A stretch of 64,000 nt of DNA from Annona cherimola (Eukaryota; Streptophyta; Magnoliopsida; Magnoliales; Annonaceae), in contig CM059973.1 of the NCBI GenBank assembly GCA_030490835.1, positions 52,580,008 to 52,644,007 on the forward strand, read 5' to 3'. Positions 7,644-19,502 of this stretch are shown piece by piece. The notes under the pieces were generated by a model that did no database searches, had not been told where the DNA came from, and worked only from the letters and a program-made list of their open reading frames with translations. Numbering within the stretch: position 1 is the first letter of the stretch; every line of letters starts with the position of its first letter. The translations under genes were made by a program, and so were the position numbers.

Positions 7644-10581
7644 TGTGGCACCCCAACCCGAGCGTCACAACTTAAGCCTCACTCTGGGATCGTTTATTGA
7701 TTGGTAAACATGGACAAGATTATTTCCCTGAACACACGGTGGGTTTTTAACATGAACATACATCGATAATTCATTTCATAGGAGTTTACCTCATGGAACA
7801 TGTTCATTTATACACTAAATTGCCCATTAAGCCATCATCAAGCTTGGATATATATACATTCATCATCCACTTTTAACACATCATTTCCATCATATGCCAT
7901 ATAATTTCATAACATTCATATCATATTAAAATCATACATACAACAATCCATCAATTTTCTTTTCCTTTCAAGACATCATATATCCTATTTCACATCATAT
8001 ATCCAAGATGTTTAATTTCATAAAGTTGCAAACAAATTTGCAAACATCCTTTCCATATAATATCACCATTCATATTGATGCATATAAAGGAATACAAGAG
8101 TCATATCTCTTCATTTAAACCTATGCTTTTCCTTTATAGCCATCTTATACCAGTCTTAGGATTTGAAAAACAAACCATGAGTATTAACTCAATAAGCAAG
8201 CTGCATAATTTTCAAGCAAAGTTTTCCTTTATAATAACCTTTTTAAATAGCTAACATCATACCTAACATGGGTAGTTCATGAATAATGCAGATGCATTAT
8301 TATCAACATAACATGAACATCATAATAATGGTACGCTAGCTAGGCGACCATCGCATCATCCTGCTCCCATCTCAGGGAGAATGTCGTCGGCCTTTGGCCT
8401 ATGTGATCGACTTGGTCATGCTAAAGGGGGACAACCAGTCCACTGATACCTCTAAAGTGGACCTAGTTCCTTGTGCACCATGATCATAAATATGCAAGCA
8501 TGATTTTCATAAACAATCATTTGAACCATAATTACTCAACACAATTTTCAATGAAACCATATTCAAATCAATTTAAAAGAGTTATAGGAGTGGTCATCCC
8601 TAAATAATTTTAAATGCATTTAAACATCAATTTGCAATATAATATCAACATTTTGAGAAAGGAAGTTTTCAAAGATTTGCTTGCTTACTTGTAATCACTT
8701 CAGTCCCTTTCTTTCACTTTTTCTTTGTCTTTGCCTAGATACATGAAAATGATAATTCATTCATATACATAGAATTTCATATGCTTGCACATCTTAAGGT
8801 TTTCCAAACCACATAAATTTACATCAACTTACTTAATCACTTTTCTTTCAAGTTGAGTGAACTTTACCAATTCACATATTAGTGTAACTTTGGTTGAAAT
8901 GTAACCATTCCTTTTATTTTGATACCCTTATTTAGGGTAAATTTTCAAGCACATTATAACCTTTAAGTTTAACTCAACGTATGGAAGTTTAATACTTCTT
9001 GTTTATCATTTAACACTCATCATTTGCATTTTCACATTGATGTTTATTCAAGGCATCTATTTATGAGTTAGGACTACTAATTTCAATCTCAAAATTTTGA
9101 GATTTCATAATTTTTCCAAAAAAACCCTATCTTTTCTCATTTTGCCATATTTTCCTTCTATTTTTGCACTTTAGCTAATTATACATGTGATTACAATGAT
9201 CACCTATTATCCTTGTCATTCATACCCTTCATGTGCACCTTCTAATCACACATATATCACGTGTTAATCAAGGGGATCTCAAACAAAATTTTCCCCTCAA
9301 CTTTTGCTTAATTTAGATACATATTTACACATAAATTTGGTAATAACTAAACAATGGAAGTTCCTCAATTGAATTACCTAAAACAGAATTTTCTCTTCAT
9401 TTTTTATCCACTTTGGATGTCCCCATTACAACCTCATATCAGACAGATTTTTAATTTCTGTACCAACCCATTTGGACATCCCATATTGCTCCATAAGTGG
9501 GGTATTTTACCCTTATAATTACCCATACACCTTATTGTTTAAGTCATGCATCATTTCCACCCTAAATGAATGGAAATTGTATCAAGTTGTCAATCCAACA
9601 TTCCACCCTAGTATGGTCCATCAAACAGGCTTGGTTTGACATAAATTGAACATTAAAACAACTCACGTAATCCATACATAATACATGCTAAAAATAGTTA
9701 CATAAATCTAAAATTACTTTTAATTTCAGCATATTTTACATGTTCATAATAACTCTAAATCATACACATCCTTTCTTGAATGCTTGGAATGAATCTCCTA
9801 ACTCATTTATCATTTAATAAACCTATCAAGGGTTGCATAAACCATCAATTAATATTCATAAATGATCCAAATTTATGAACTTTACTTAAGCTAGAAAACT
9901 TTCCAATTATAAAAACCACAACTTGGTTTAGACACCTATTTGAGATGTGAGGTTTGCTTCCTCCTTGCCCTACTTGGCTCCTCTTTTTCTTCCCTTTTTT
10001 CCTACTGGTCCTTCACTTTCTCTTTTTTCTCACTTGTTATTCGCTAGAAACCATCCAAGTTGCCCATTAGTTTCCCTTTTATAATGAGGCTTTTAATCCC
10101 CATTTTTCACCTCATTTTGAGGCTTGATAAATTTCATGTTTATCCCTAAATGTGCTATCCTCATTTCACCCATGTAAATTCCTATTTAGATATATATTTT
10201 TTGCACAAAATTTGCACAAATTGTTGTCCACTGATCACATCCACAGCTGCTGCCCTTTTTGTCATTTTGTGGACATCAAAAGTTGTCCAAATCTAGCCAA
10301 TTTAACGTCCCCGATATGCAAGAACATTTCCTACATTTTATGATTTTTTTAAAATTGCAAAAATTGCCCCAAAATCCACTCCTTAATCATGCCAAGTCAT
10401 CACTTCCTACACCAAATTTCATCTTTTTGTGCACATTAAACCACATTGAGCTAAGGTGATTAACTTAATCACCCTACTTAATTAATTGCCATAATCTCAT
10501 TCATCCAATTAAATCATATAATTAACAATGGTTAAATATCTAAATTACATGTATGGGTCTCAAAATGTTCTTGGTATCATA
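7644..10581 (-). mobile_element. 5' LTR of Ty3/gypsy element F (Tekay/Del-like family)
   Basis: Starts TGTGGCACCCCAACCCGAGCG, the reverse complement of the LTR ends at 35691 and 45904. It shares the family landmarks in minus order: the U5 block near 7690-7740, the TGAGT-N4-ACTCA hairpin at 8178-8191, a GC-rich cassette at 8335-8475 and a possible splice donor near 8690. The right edge is uncertain; I place it after 'ggtatcata' (10573-10581), which resembles the mutated LTR tip of I. No supported ORF. Confidence 0.65.
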
Positions 10582-10844
10582 ACAAATGGCATGCCTTTAA
10601 CTAAAATAATTAAATAATTAATTAATCATAAAAATTAAGAAAATGAGGTGGCCAATTTGCCTTCTTGCTAGAAAATTTTTGGAACTTATAAATGAAGAGT
10701 GATGACCAACGGAGAGAGATTTAGTAAGAGAAGGAAAGAGATTGGAGTAGTGAGTAAATCAAATTGATCCCAACCATCAATCACCATCATTCAGATAAAT
10801 ATTTGTTTATTTTTATTAAATTCAACAAAGATTAAGGGTAGAGA
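10582..10844 (+). other. Fragment of an old gypsy LTR (remnant N) between F and G
   Basis: AT-rich, non-coding. It includes a TATA-like TTATAAATGAAG at about 10687-10698 followed by purine-rich sequence, as in the R region of the other gypsy LTRs. I read it as the target into which F and G inserted, continuing at 16129. Confidence 0.4.
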
Positions 10845-11802
10845 TGTGAAACCCGGACCCAAGTAAGGTTTATTTATATGTAATTGGCATATAAATATGA
10901 ATCAAGTATAATTTAGTGGAATTATGAATGATTTCCTTTGCAATATTGATGATTTACTGCAATTAGGACAAATGGTTATGAATGATGAATATAAGCCGAT
11001 ATGGGTCAAGGAAATTAAAGAGGCTTAATGAGGATTAAGGAATGTTGATATATTGAGTATAATTACCTCACATATTATACTTTAATTAATAGAGATTACG
11101 ATGCTAATTATGGAGTTAAGGTAGCAAATGCTAGAAAATGCGTAACTCGACGTCGGGAAGGCGGATTAAGATGAAAATTGAAAGGCAAGCACATAATTTT
11201 GTGCTTAATATTATGGAAATGATGGATTATGAAAATAAGGATGAAATTAGGGTGAAAATTTATCATCACCATCCAAACCGTCCAAAAAATTCAAATGGTC
11301 ATAACTTGAACTAGAAAAGTCGGATTGAGATGAAATTTGAAATGAACGGTTAAAATTATGAGATTAATGAAATGAGAAGCTTGGATTAATATAATTATGA
11401 TAAAATTCAGTGATTAATGAAATGATTTAAAGGTTATTGGATTAGCTCAAAGGAGCATGAAATAGGTGGCATGGAATGGACGTCCAAACTAGCCCCTAAA
11501 GTGGATATTTGTGAAATATTTTTTAATAAAATGTATGCCCAAAGTCAACTATGGACTAATGGGATTAAATTTGTATTAAAATGGTGTGGAAAAATCGTGC
11601 AAAGAGCTGCTGCAAGTGGACCCCACCCAAGTGGACAACTTTAATTAAAAGCTAGATATGACTGTGGAAACAAATCCGAAAATAATATTAAATGATTAAA
11701 TATGTGGCTGAAAATTTTTGAGTAAAATATAGGGTAAATTTGAAAAACTTTACCCTCAATTTTGGGTCTAAATTTTAAAGGAAAAATTGAAAAATAAATG
11801 CC

Positions 11803-11809
11803 TATATAA
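11803..11809 (+). promoter_or_regulatory. TATA box of LTR G
   Basis: TATATAAG within GCCTATATAAGCAGG, about 960 bp into the LTR. It is followed by purine-rich leader sequence and a splice-donor-like GTAAGTATAGG at 11957. Confidence 0.5.
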
Positions 11810-14340
11810 GCAGGCAGTGTGGACGTTACAGATTTCCGTTTGGGAGAAAAAAAAGTAAAAATCAAAGGGGCAGTGGCTGGAACGATCCAACGGAAGAAAC
11901 CATGAAGAAAAGAAGGGAATTTCAAGTGCTCAAAGGAGGGATTACCAATTAATCAAGTAAGTATAGGTTAATTTTGATTTTATACTTCAAATCTAGAAGT
12001 TATGTGATGTTATAAGGTAAAATATGAAAGAAATAGTAAATGAAGGATTTTTAACATGAAAATTTGTTTCAAAGCTCATTATATTATTATTAAGTAACTA
12101 AAAACATTTCAGCTCAAAATGATAAGTCTGTTGGAAATTATAAATCCGAGAAAATCAACCTGAACAGGGTTGAACGGGTGTCAGGATCAGCTGCCCCAAA
12201 TGATTTTTAATAATTTTTATACAATTAATTTGGGGCTGAAAATTTTACATGATATATAAGAAATATTTTTTATCATATAAAAAATTACAAATTAGGTTTT
12301 TATGGGCATAAATATACCCAATAATTTACGTGATTAAGGCTGACTGAAAAAGGATGCTGCTGTCCAGAAAAGTAAAAATACCAAAATAAATATAAATACT
12401 TAAGTTTTTATGCTGGAAATATTTATTTTTGTTAATTAATGTAGTTATTAAGGTATTTTAGAAATTTCAGATCAAAAATACTTGATTTTAATTAATTCAA
12501 GATTTTGAGATTTCAGTACGCCTGATTTCAGCATATGTGGATAGTTGGAGAAACAAATCAAAAGGAAATATGAAACCTATGTGAAAATGATCCAAATTGA
12601 TATATATGTTAATAGCCTAAATTTTGGTTAGGAAAAGTTGGATTAATTGTTGAAAATTCGGATTTATAAAACTGTTTAGGGTTATGTGTTGAGAAACACG
12701 TTGAACATGTGAAAAATGGGTTCCAAAGTTGCTGTTTTGGAAACCTATGATTAGTGGATTTAAATCCCATAAAAATATACTAAATAAAGTGGTAATTAGG
12801 GGTAATTTTCATGCTGAATTAGTGACCAAATTTCTGGCTTGGAAAATTTTATGAAATGCTTCATATATGTGTTGCCAAATGGGCATTTGTGAAAGGATAA
12901 ACATGCATAGGTGATAAATAACTTATGTAATGTGATTTTGTGCAAAAATACATAAAAATATGATAAATTTTGTGAATATTTTTCTATTTAGAATTACATG
13001 ATGTTAATCTCAAACTTTGGGATTAATTAATGAGGCTTAAGGCAACAACGGGTGCTTAAAATGAGCAACGATGTGTGAAAGATGAAAAATATGTTAAAAA
13101 TGATAAATTGAGGTAATGAACCTCCAAATAATGATTTAATGAAATATTATTACATGTATGTAAGTTTACCCTACATAAGGGTATTAAAAATGAATAATGT
13201 GATGTATAGGTTATGATACGTATGAACACCCGACTTGAAAGACAAGTGGGCTAAGTTAGTATAATATAAGTCCAAATGGATTTATATAGGTTGGAAAACC
13301 TAAGGAATATAAGTATTTGAAGATGATGCAAATAAATGAAATGTTATTTTCATTTATCTAGGCAAAGGAAAGGAGAAGAATGGAAGAAAAGGATTATAGC
13401 GATCTCAGGTAAGCAAGCGAACTTTTTCATATTATGGATTTTTCTCTATATGTTGAAATGATGATTTTGTCAATGCTTTTATGATTATGTTTTGATGAAT
13501 GGGCAAGCACATGTTTTGAAAATGACGGCTTTAATGCAAAGCCATAAGTTTTGAAAAATGACGGCTTTAAGGAAAAACCTTAAGGATTGTTTCATGTGAA
13601 GCAAACAATGATTTTAAGATAAAGAATTTATCACAAGTGTTGCCATGGATCGGCGATGTTTTATGTTAATGGATTGAGAAATTCGCTTATGAGTAATCAA
13701 GTTCTCCACGATAATGTTTTCAAAAGATTTCACGTTTTATGTCGATGATTTTTAAGAATTTGCTTTTAAGTAAGCAAGTTCTTTACGATGTTGCTTTAAA
13801 AGTATTTTATAAGAAAAAGGAAATTTTTTCCTTTTTCACAAAGCAACAAATGTAAATAAGTTTTGAATTTCTCTTATGATGTTTAACGATAAATAATCAT
13901 GTTATAAAAGAAAAAAAGAAAAAAGAAAAAGGAGATTTGATTTATGAAAAAGATTTGTTTTGCTAGATCTTGATAATTAAATAATAAATGATGATTTGAA
14001 TATAGTTCATATGTTTTGAAATGATATTCAAAAAGTTTTGATTTTCTTTAGATAAGGAAATCTATGTTGAAAATGTTTTGAAAAATATTTATACGAGTGT
14101 TGTTAAATGGAATTTAAGGATGACCAACCTCCTATGTTGATTTCATAAAATGGTTTAATTTTGTAAATTCAAAAGTTTTAAAATTCTTTTATAAGGATTT
14201 TAAGATGTATTATTTTTCAAACATTTCAAACGTTTATCAAAATATTTTACTCAAAATGTTTCTAAAAGAATTTAAGGAAGGTCATCCTAAAATTTGATTT
14301 CAAATAACAACTTGTTAAAGTTGGTGCGCTCGCTTACAAG

Positions 14341-14515
14341 TTGACACGGACTGCGGTCTGTGATGTGTTTTTGAAAATAATTTTTAAATATATAGACTTC
14401 GGTCTAAGATTTTTGTGTGTTATGGATACAGACAGAGAGTCTGTGATCCCGGTTTAAAAGGACATAGGCTGCGGTCTGTGGTTCTTTAAACCAAACAGGC
14501 TGCGGTCCATCATAA
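14341..14515 (+). repeat. Hairpin array I: GAC-tetraloop-GTC units (LTR G)
   Basis: Five short inverted repeats in 175 bases. Examples: TAGAC/GTCTA around a TTCG loop (14393-14406); ACAGAC/GTCTGT (14428-14444); ACGGAC/GTCTGT around TGCG (14346-14361). Similar units occur in LTR M near 55363-55535 and at the cut edge of LTR I near 19490. Confidence 0.75.
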
Positions 14516-15016
14516 TAATGTACGGTGCACCAGTATAAGAAACAGGCAGGTTGTAGAGCACGGTTGGGATGACCGGGGCCCACTCTACATAAGGCCAAGT
14601 CGCTAAGAGATGACAGGAGTGCCAGCGGCGCCCTCCCTGAGATGGGAGAAGGATAAATAAACAGCCGTCTGGCTAGCGTGCTGTTAAGGATTCTCTTCCA
14701 AAAGATAGCATGATCACTTGCTAAGTGTCACTACTAGATGGAGAGAAATGTGTTTGCATACGTTTTGCTTTCCAAAAGTCCAAAGATTGGAATATAAAAG
14801 CATTTATACAAAAAGTTATCCTAAATTGGATTTCTATGAGCCATTATGTATAAGTTACCCTAAAAGTAGGGTATTTTACACAAAATGTGTAAATATTAAG
14901 AATAAAAAGAAATAGTTTCTATGCAAAAGTTTTCATGAAAAAGATTTTTGACTTGTTTGCTATAAACAAGCCCCAAGATGGGGATTATGAAAAAAGTTTA
15001 TGTTGGAAAATATTTT

Positions 15017-15590
15017 GGACATAAGAATGTCCATTTCTAAAAGGTTTATGTGGAAAAAATGGTTAGACATGAGAATGTCCAATGCCAAAGTGTTTTAATA
15101 AAAGGTGTTTTAGGACATATGAATGTCCATTGCCAAAGAAAGCTATGTGAAAAATATTTTGAGACATTAAATGTCTCTTGGCTAAAGGATTTTATGATGA
15201 AAAATATTTTTGGACACAAAAATGTCCTTTGCCGAGAAAGGCTTATGTAAATAATGTTTTAGGACATGAGAATGTCCTCTCTTGCCAAAGGATTTATGAG
15301 AAAAAATTTTTGGACGTAAAAAGTCCACGTGCAAAAGATGGTTTTGTGTAAATGTTTTGGAACATTGTAAATGTTTTGGAACATTGGAAATGTTCATACA
15401 AGACTAAACAAAGTTTAAAAAAAAGGGTAAAACACACATGTTTTGCCTTAACAAGCCCAGAGGTGGCTTGTAAATGATTTTTAAGAATGAATGTTTTATG
15501 ATAATGTTCAAGGATATAGATTTGTCCTCATGAACAAAGGATTTCATGATAATATTTTAGGACATATAAATGTCCTCATGAAAAAGGTGT
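15017..15590 (+). repeat. Hairpin array II: GGACAT/ATGTCC units (LTR G)
   Basis: About eleven units, mostly 45-55 bp apart, each with a short inverted repeat. Examples: GGACAT/ATGTCC (15113-15128), GAGACAT/ATGTCTC (15161-15177), GGACA/TGTCC (about 15212-15227) and GAACAT/ATGTTC (about 15378-15395). Spacers share 'ttgccaaag' and 'tatgtgaaaaa'. The array recurs in LTRs I and M. Confidence 0.82.
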
Positions 15591-16128
15591 TCAAGATATT
15601 TATGAAAAGGTTTTCAAGGAAGTCTTGCCCTAATGATAAAATGCTTGCTTACTGAGTTGTAACTCACGTTTTGTTTTCCCAAACCTTAGATAGGTACTGG
15701 GAAACTCAAGAGGTTGCGAACCTAAGCAGGAGAAGAAAGCTACGTGATGGTAGCCAAGTGGGCTATAAGAAATGGGATAGCATGAATTAAAACTCTAAGG
15801 TATGTTGATGTGAATGTGAACTTATGTAGAATTATAAGTTCTATGTGGTCCAATGCTTGTATGGATGTATGTATGAAATGTAAATGTCATTATAGAAAAG
15901 CATGATGAGATGTTATGAAATAGAATATGAAATTTTATTACAAGTGTATCGCCGCTTGTATGATGTATGATGTTGATTGTAAAGAAAAGATTGATGAAGA
16001 AATCGAAAAAAAATTGGCCGAGATCCAATTAAGAATCGCCGCGTGATCAGGGCAACAATCATGATTCACATTTACCAATCGATAAGGTCTTGAGGTAAGG
16101 AAGTGACGTCTCGATTTGGGGCGCCACA

Positions 16129-17869
16129 AGATATCAATATGGATTGTTGAATTTGGGAGATAAATCTCAAATTTGATGCATGCAGTTTGCTGTCCATGAA
16201 CATTGGCTTTATTAAATATAATTGTGATTAGTTTTAATTTGAGGACCAGGGGGTTTTTGATATTGGAGGATGAGCCATGATCAGGGGTTGTTACTTGAGA
16301 AAATTCTATCCATACTTTAATCAAAAGTGGGCCCACATAGATTTTCTATTAATAGGAAACCAAAGGAGGGTCTCAACCATTGAATTCATAATTTTGAGCA
16401 AAATATGATCTAAGACATTAGATGTATGTAAAATTTAATTTTTCATAAAGATATCGACCATTAAAAATTTAACGACAAAGCATTTTGATGATCTAAACCT
16501 TTGGATCGGGACTACCTAAGCGATGTGCTATGATCTATGTTTGGAATTGTGATTAGTGGTTTAGATTAATAACTATAATACTTTATAAGATAACCTATAT
16601 AACTAGTATGTTAAATTTGGACTAGAAAAGAAAAATATTAAAAAATTATAAATGAATTTTTGGCATGAAATTTTTTCTAAGAACTTATAATATTTGATTA
16701 ATCAATGACCAAAATTTTATATCAAAATATTGTGTATTTTTATGTTAAAATTCTTAAAAAAAGCAACCTGTGTAGGGTAAATGATCATAAAAAAATTAGC
16801 TACTTTCAATTATTATTTTGAACTAAAAACTTTATTTGGTATAAATTACATCTTGAATATCACTAAGAAAAATAAAAAAAATTATATAAAATAAATATAG
16901 GTAAAAAATAATGTGATCTAGGCTACCACTAAATATAGACACCTATAGGAGAATTAAAATATATAAACAAATATAAATAAATATTATTTTTTATTGGAAT
17001 TATTTTATGTAGTAAATTCATGTAATTAATGATTTATGATAAAAATCTTAGACTTAAAATTCTTTGATTTGATTATAAAAAAATCAAGAGCTCAGTGTGT
17101 CTGATTTGAGGAAGTATGGGCAGTTGAGGAATAATTAAAAAATTTTAAATATGAATCAAAATGATCAAAAATGGCATAATCAATTAAAATATGTAACTAT
17201 TTATTGAATTCATGTGAAAATTTGATAAAATATTCAAAGAATTTTAGAAATTAAATTGGATAAGAAAATAGTGTTGAAACTTAGTGTGATCAAGGAAGAC
17301 CCATCCATACTCATATTAAATTTTGAGATTAAATTAATTATTAAGTAATAATTAATAATATGTTAGTTTTAAAAGATACCAAATATAATTAAGGAAGACC
17401 CATCTATACTCATATTAAATTTTGAGATTAAATTAATTATTAAGTAATAATTAATAATATGGTAGTTTTAAAGAATACCAAATATAATTAGCTAGTTAAT
17501 TTGGGATCCCTTTGATAACTAAGGATGTGAGATTATTTAAACTATCCGAGAAACAGTCTTTTAAGTAAACAACTAGAATAAGGTCCATACAAGTATCCAC
17601 TCATCTTAGAGTAACATATTATATTAAATCATAGTTAAAAATGATATTTTAAATATTAATTAGAGAAACATACTAAAGTTAAATGATTATTGCGGTACAA
17701 GAATTAGATAAAATTTATCTAAAGTAAGTAAAGTCGTTTTCTCTTTTTTTGAATTTGCATTGTAATGTCTTGTTATGGGCATGCATGTTTTGGATATTAT
17801 TGTTTTTAATTTTTAATTAAATAAATATTATAAATTAAGTAGATGTATTATGATATTGAGTTTGGCCTT
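16129..17869 (+). other. Remnant N: decayed gypsy LTR/leader DNA
   Basis: No ORF of note. Phrases such as 'gtgtctgatttgagg', 'gggcagttgagga' and 'aagtaagtaaagtcg' echo the middle of the gypsy LTRs G and H, so this is probably an older LTR in plus orientation. It contains a 99-bp tandem duplication (17292-17489). It ends at GCCTT (17865-17869), the target of LTR I. Confidence 0.45.
17292..17489 (+). repeat. 99-bp tandem duplication
   Basis: Units 17292-17390 and 17391-17489 differ by only a few substitutions. Both start AAGGAAGACCCATC and end AAATATAATT. The unit itself is AT-rich and non-coding. Confidence 0.9.
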
Positions 17870-19502
17870 TGTGGCGCCCCAAACTGAGACGTCACTTCCT
17901 TACCTCAAGACCTTATCGATTGGTAAATGTGAATTAGGATTGTTGCCCTGATCACGCGGCGAGTTCTTAATTGGATCTCGTCCAAAAAAAAATTTCCGAT
18001 TTATTCATCAATCATTTCTTTACAATCAACATCATTCATCATACAAGCTACAACACACTTGTAATAAAATTTCAAATTCTATTACATAGCATCTCATCCT
18101 ACTTTTCTACAATGAAAGTTTCCTTGACTAAATCATCACATTTTTCATTCATACATCCACACATTCAATCATTGAATCATATAGAACTTAAAATTCTAAT
18201 TAAGTTCACATACACATTTACATACCTTAGCATATTCATGCTTTCCCATTCCTTATAACCTACCTGGCCATCATCTCGTGTCTTACTTCATTTCTTAGAT
18301 TTGCATCTCCTTAAGTTTCCCGGTACCTGTCTAAGGTTTGGGAAAACAAAACGTGAGTGACAACTTAGTAAGCAAGCATTTTATCTTTTAGGGCAAGACT
18401 TCCTTGAAAATCATTTCATTAAATATCTTGAACACCTTTTTCTTAAGGACATTTACATGTACTAAAACATTATCATGAAATCCTTCGTTCATGAGGACGA
18501 TTCTATTTTCTTGAACATTATTATAAAACATTCATTCTTAAAAATCATTTACAAGCCACCTCAGGGCTTGTTAAGGCAAAACATCCATGTTTTACCCTCT
18601 TTAATTAATTTCTTTTTGTCTTGAGTGAACATTTCCAATGTTCCAAGACATTTACATAAAACCATCTTTTGCCAGTGGACGTTTTACGTCCAAAACATTT
18701 TTCTCATAAATCCTTTGGCAAAGAAGGACATTTTCATGTCCTATAATATCATTCACATAAGCCTTTTCGGTAAAGGACATTTTTATGCCCAAAAATATTT
18801 TTTCATCGTAAAATTCCTTCTGCCCAGAGACATTTGATGTCTCAAAATATTTTTGACATAGCTTCTTTTAGCGATGGACATTCATATGTCCTAAAACACT
18901 TTTCATTTAAATACTTTAACATTGGACATTCTCATGTCCATAAACACTATTCATTTAGGCTCTTTAGAAATGGACATTCCTATGTCCAAACCAAGTTTCA
19001 CATAAATTCGTTTCATAATCCCCATCTTAGGGCTTGTTTATAGCAAACAAGGAAAATAAAATACATAAATCATTTCCATAAATGCATTTGAATAAAAACA
19101 TTTTCTTTTATTCCTGTTATTTACACTTTTGCGTAAAACACCCTTTCTTTTAGGATAACCATTTCATAAAAATCCCTTTAGGATACCTTTCATAAAACAT
19201 ACTTTTATATCCCAATCTTTGGGCTTTTCGAAAACAAAACATAAGCAAATGCATTTCTCTCCATCCAGTAGTGACACTTAGCAAGTGATCATGCTACCTT
19301 TTGGAAGAGAATCCTTAACAGCACGCTAGTCAGGCGGCTGTTCCTTTATCCTACTCCCATCTCAGGGATGGCGCCACTGGCACTCCTGCCATCCCTTAGC
19401 GACTTGGCCTTATGTAGAGTGGGTCCTGGTCATCCCAACCGTGCTCTACAACCGGCCTATTACTTGTACTGGTGCACCATACATCATCATGACGGACCGC
19501 GG
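17870..19502 (-). mobile_element. Gypsy solo LTR I, segment 1
   Basis: Starts TGTGGCGCCCCAAACTGAG (reverse of the LTR end). With segments 23067-23655, 30485-31714 and 45910-45968 it forms one minus-strand LTR of about 3.5 kb. It is flanked by GCCTT at 17865-17869 and 45969-45973, so it is a solo LTR. This segment carries the U5 block, hairpin 18354-18367, hairpin array II (18629-18990), the GC-rich cassette (19313-19470) and the first unit of array I, where LTR H is inserted. Confidence 0.85.
18629..18990 (-). repeat. Hairpin array II in LTR I
   Basis: Minus-strand counterpart of 15017-15590. Clean examples are TGGACGT/ACGTCCA around TTT (18676-18692) and GAGACAT/ATGTCTC around TTG (18827-18843). 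Several stems differ in sequence from those of LTR G yet still pair. Confidence 0.8.

Larger units (their letters stand above)
10845..16128 (+). mobile_element. Gypsy solo LTR G (about 5.3 kb)
   Basis: Begins TGTGAAACCCGGACCC and ends GGGGCGCCACA, the family termini. Neither a PBS nor a PPT adjoins it, and the flanks read AGAGA (10840-10844) and AGATA (16129-16133), a near-matching duplication, so it is probably a solo LTR left by LTR-LTR recombination. Order: TATA 11803-11809; possible donor CAG|GTAAGCAAGC at 13409; hairpin array at 14341-14515; GC-rich cassette at 14525-14690; GGACAT hairpin array at 15017-15590; hairpin 15653-15666; possible acceptor at 15693; U5 hairpin near 16045-16070. 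Short ORFs here are chance or repeat readings. Confidence 0.8.

Noticed and set aside
10152..10459. Overlapping ORFs of about 65 codons in LTR F
   Set aside because: Short, AT-rich and without homologue in the corresponding part of the other LTRs.
15050..15397. Short ORFs on both strands across the GGACAT array (also 18625-19043 and 54624-54824)
   Set aside because: They arise from repeat units without stops; the same DNA is open on both strands and no frame is kept among the three LTR copies.
14341..15590. CRISPR-like array of palindromic repeats
   Set aside because: Units are imperfect and spacers are similar to each other; no cas genes; the surroundings are a plant LTR.
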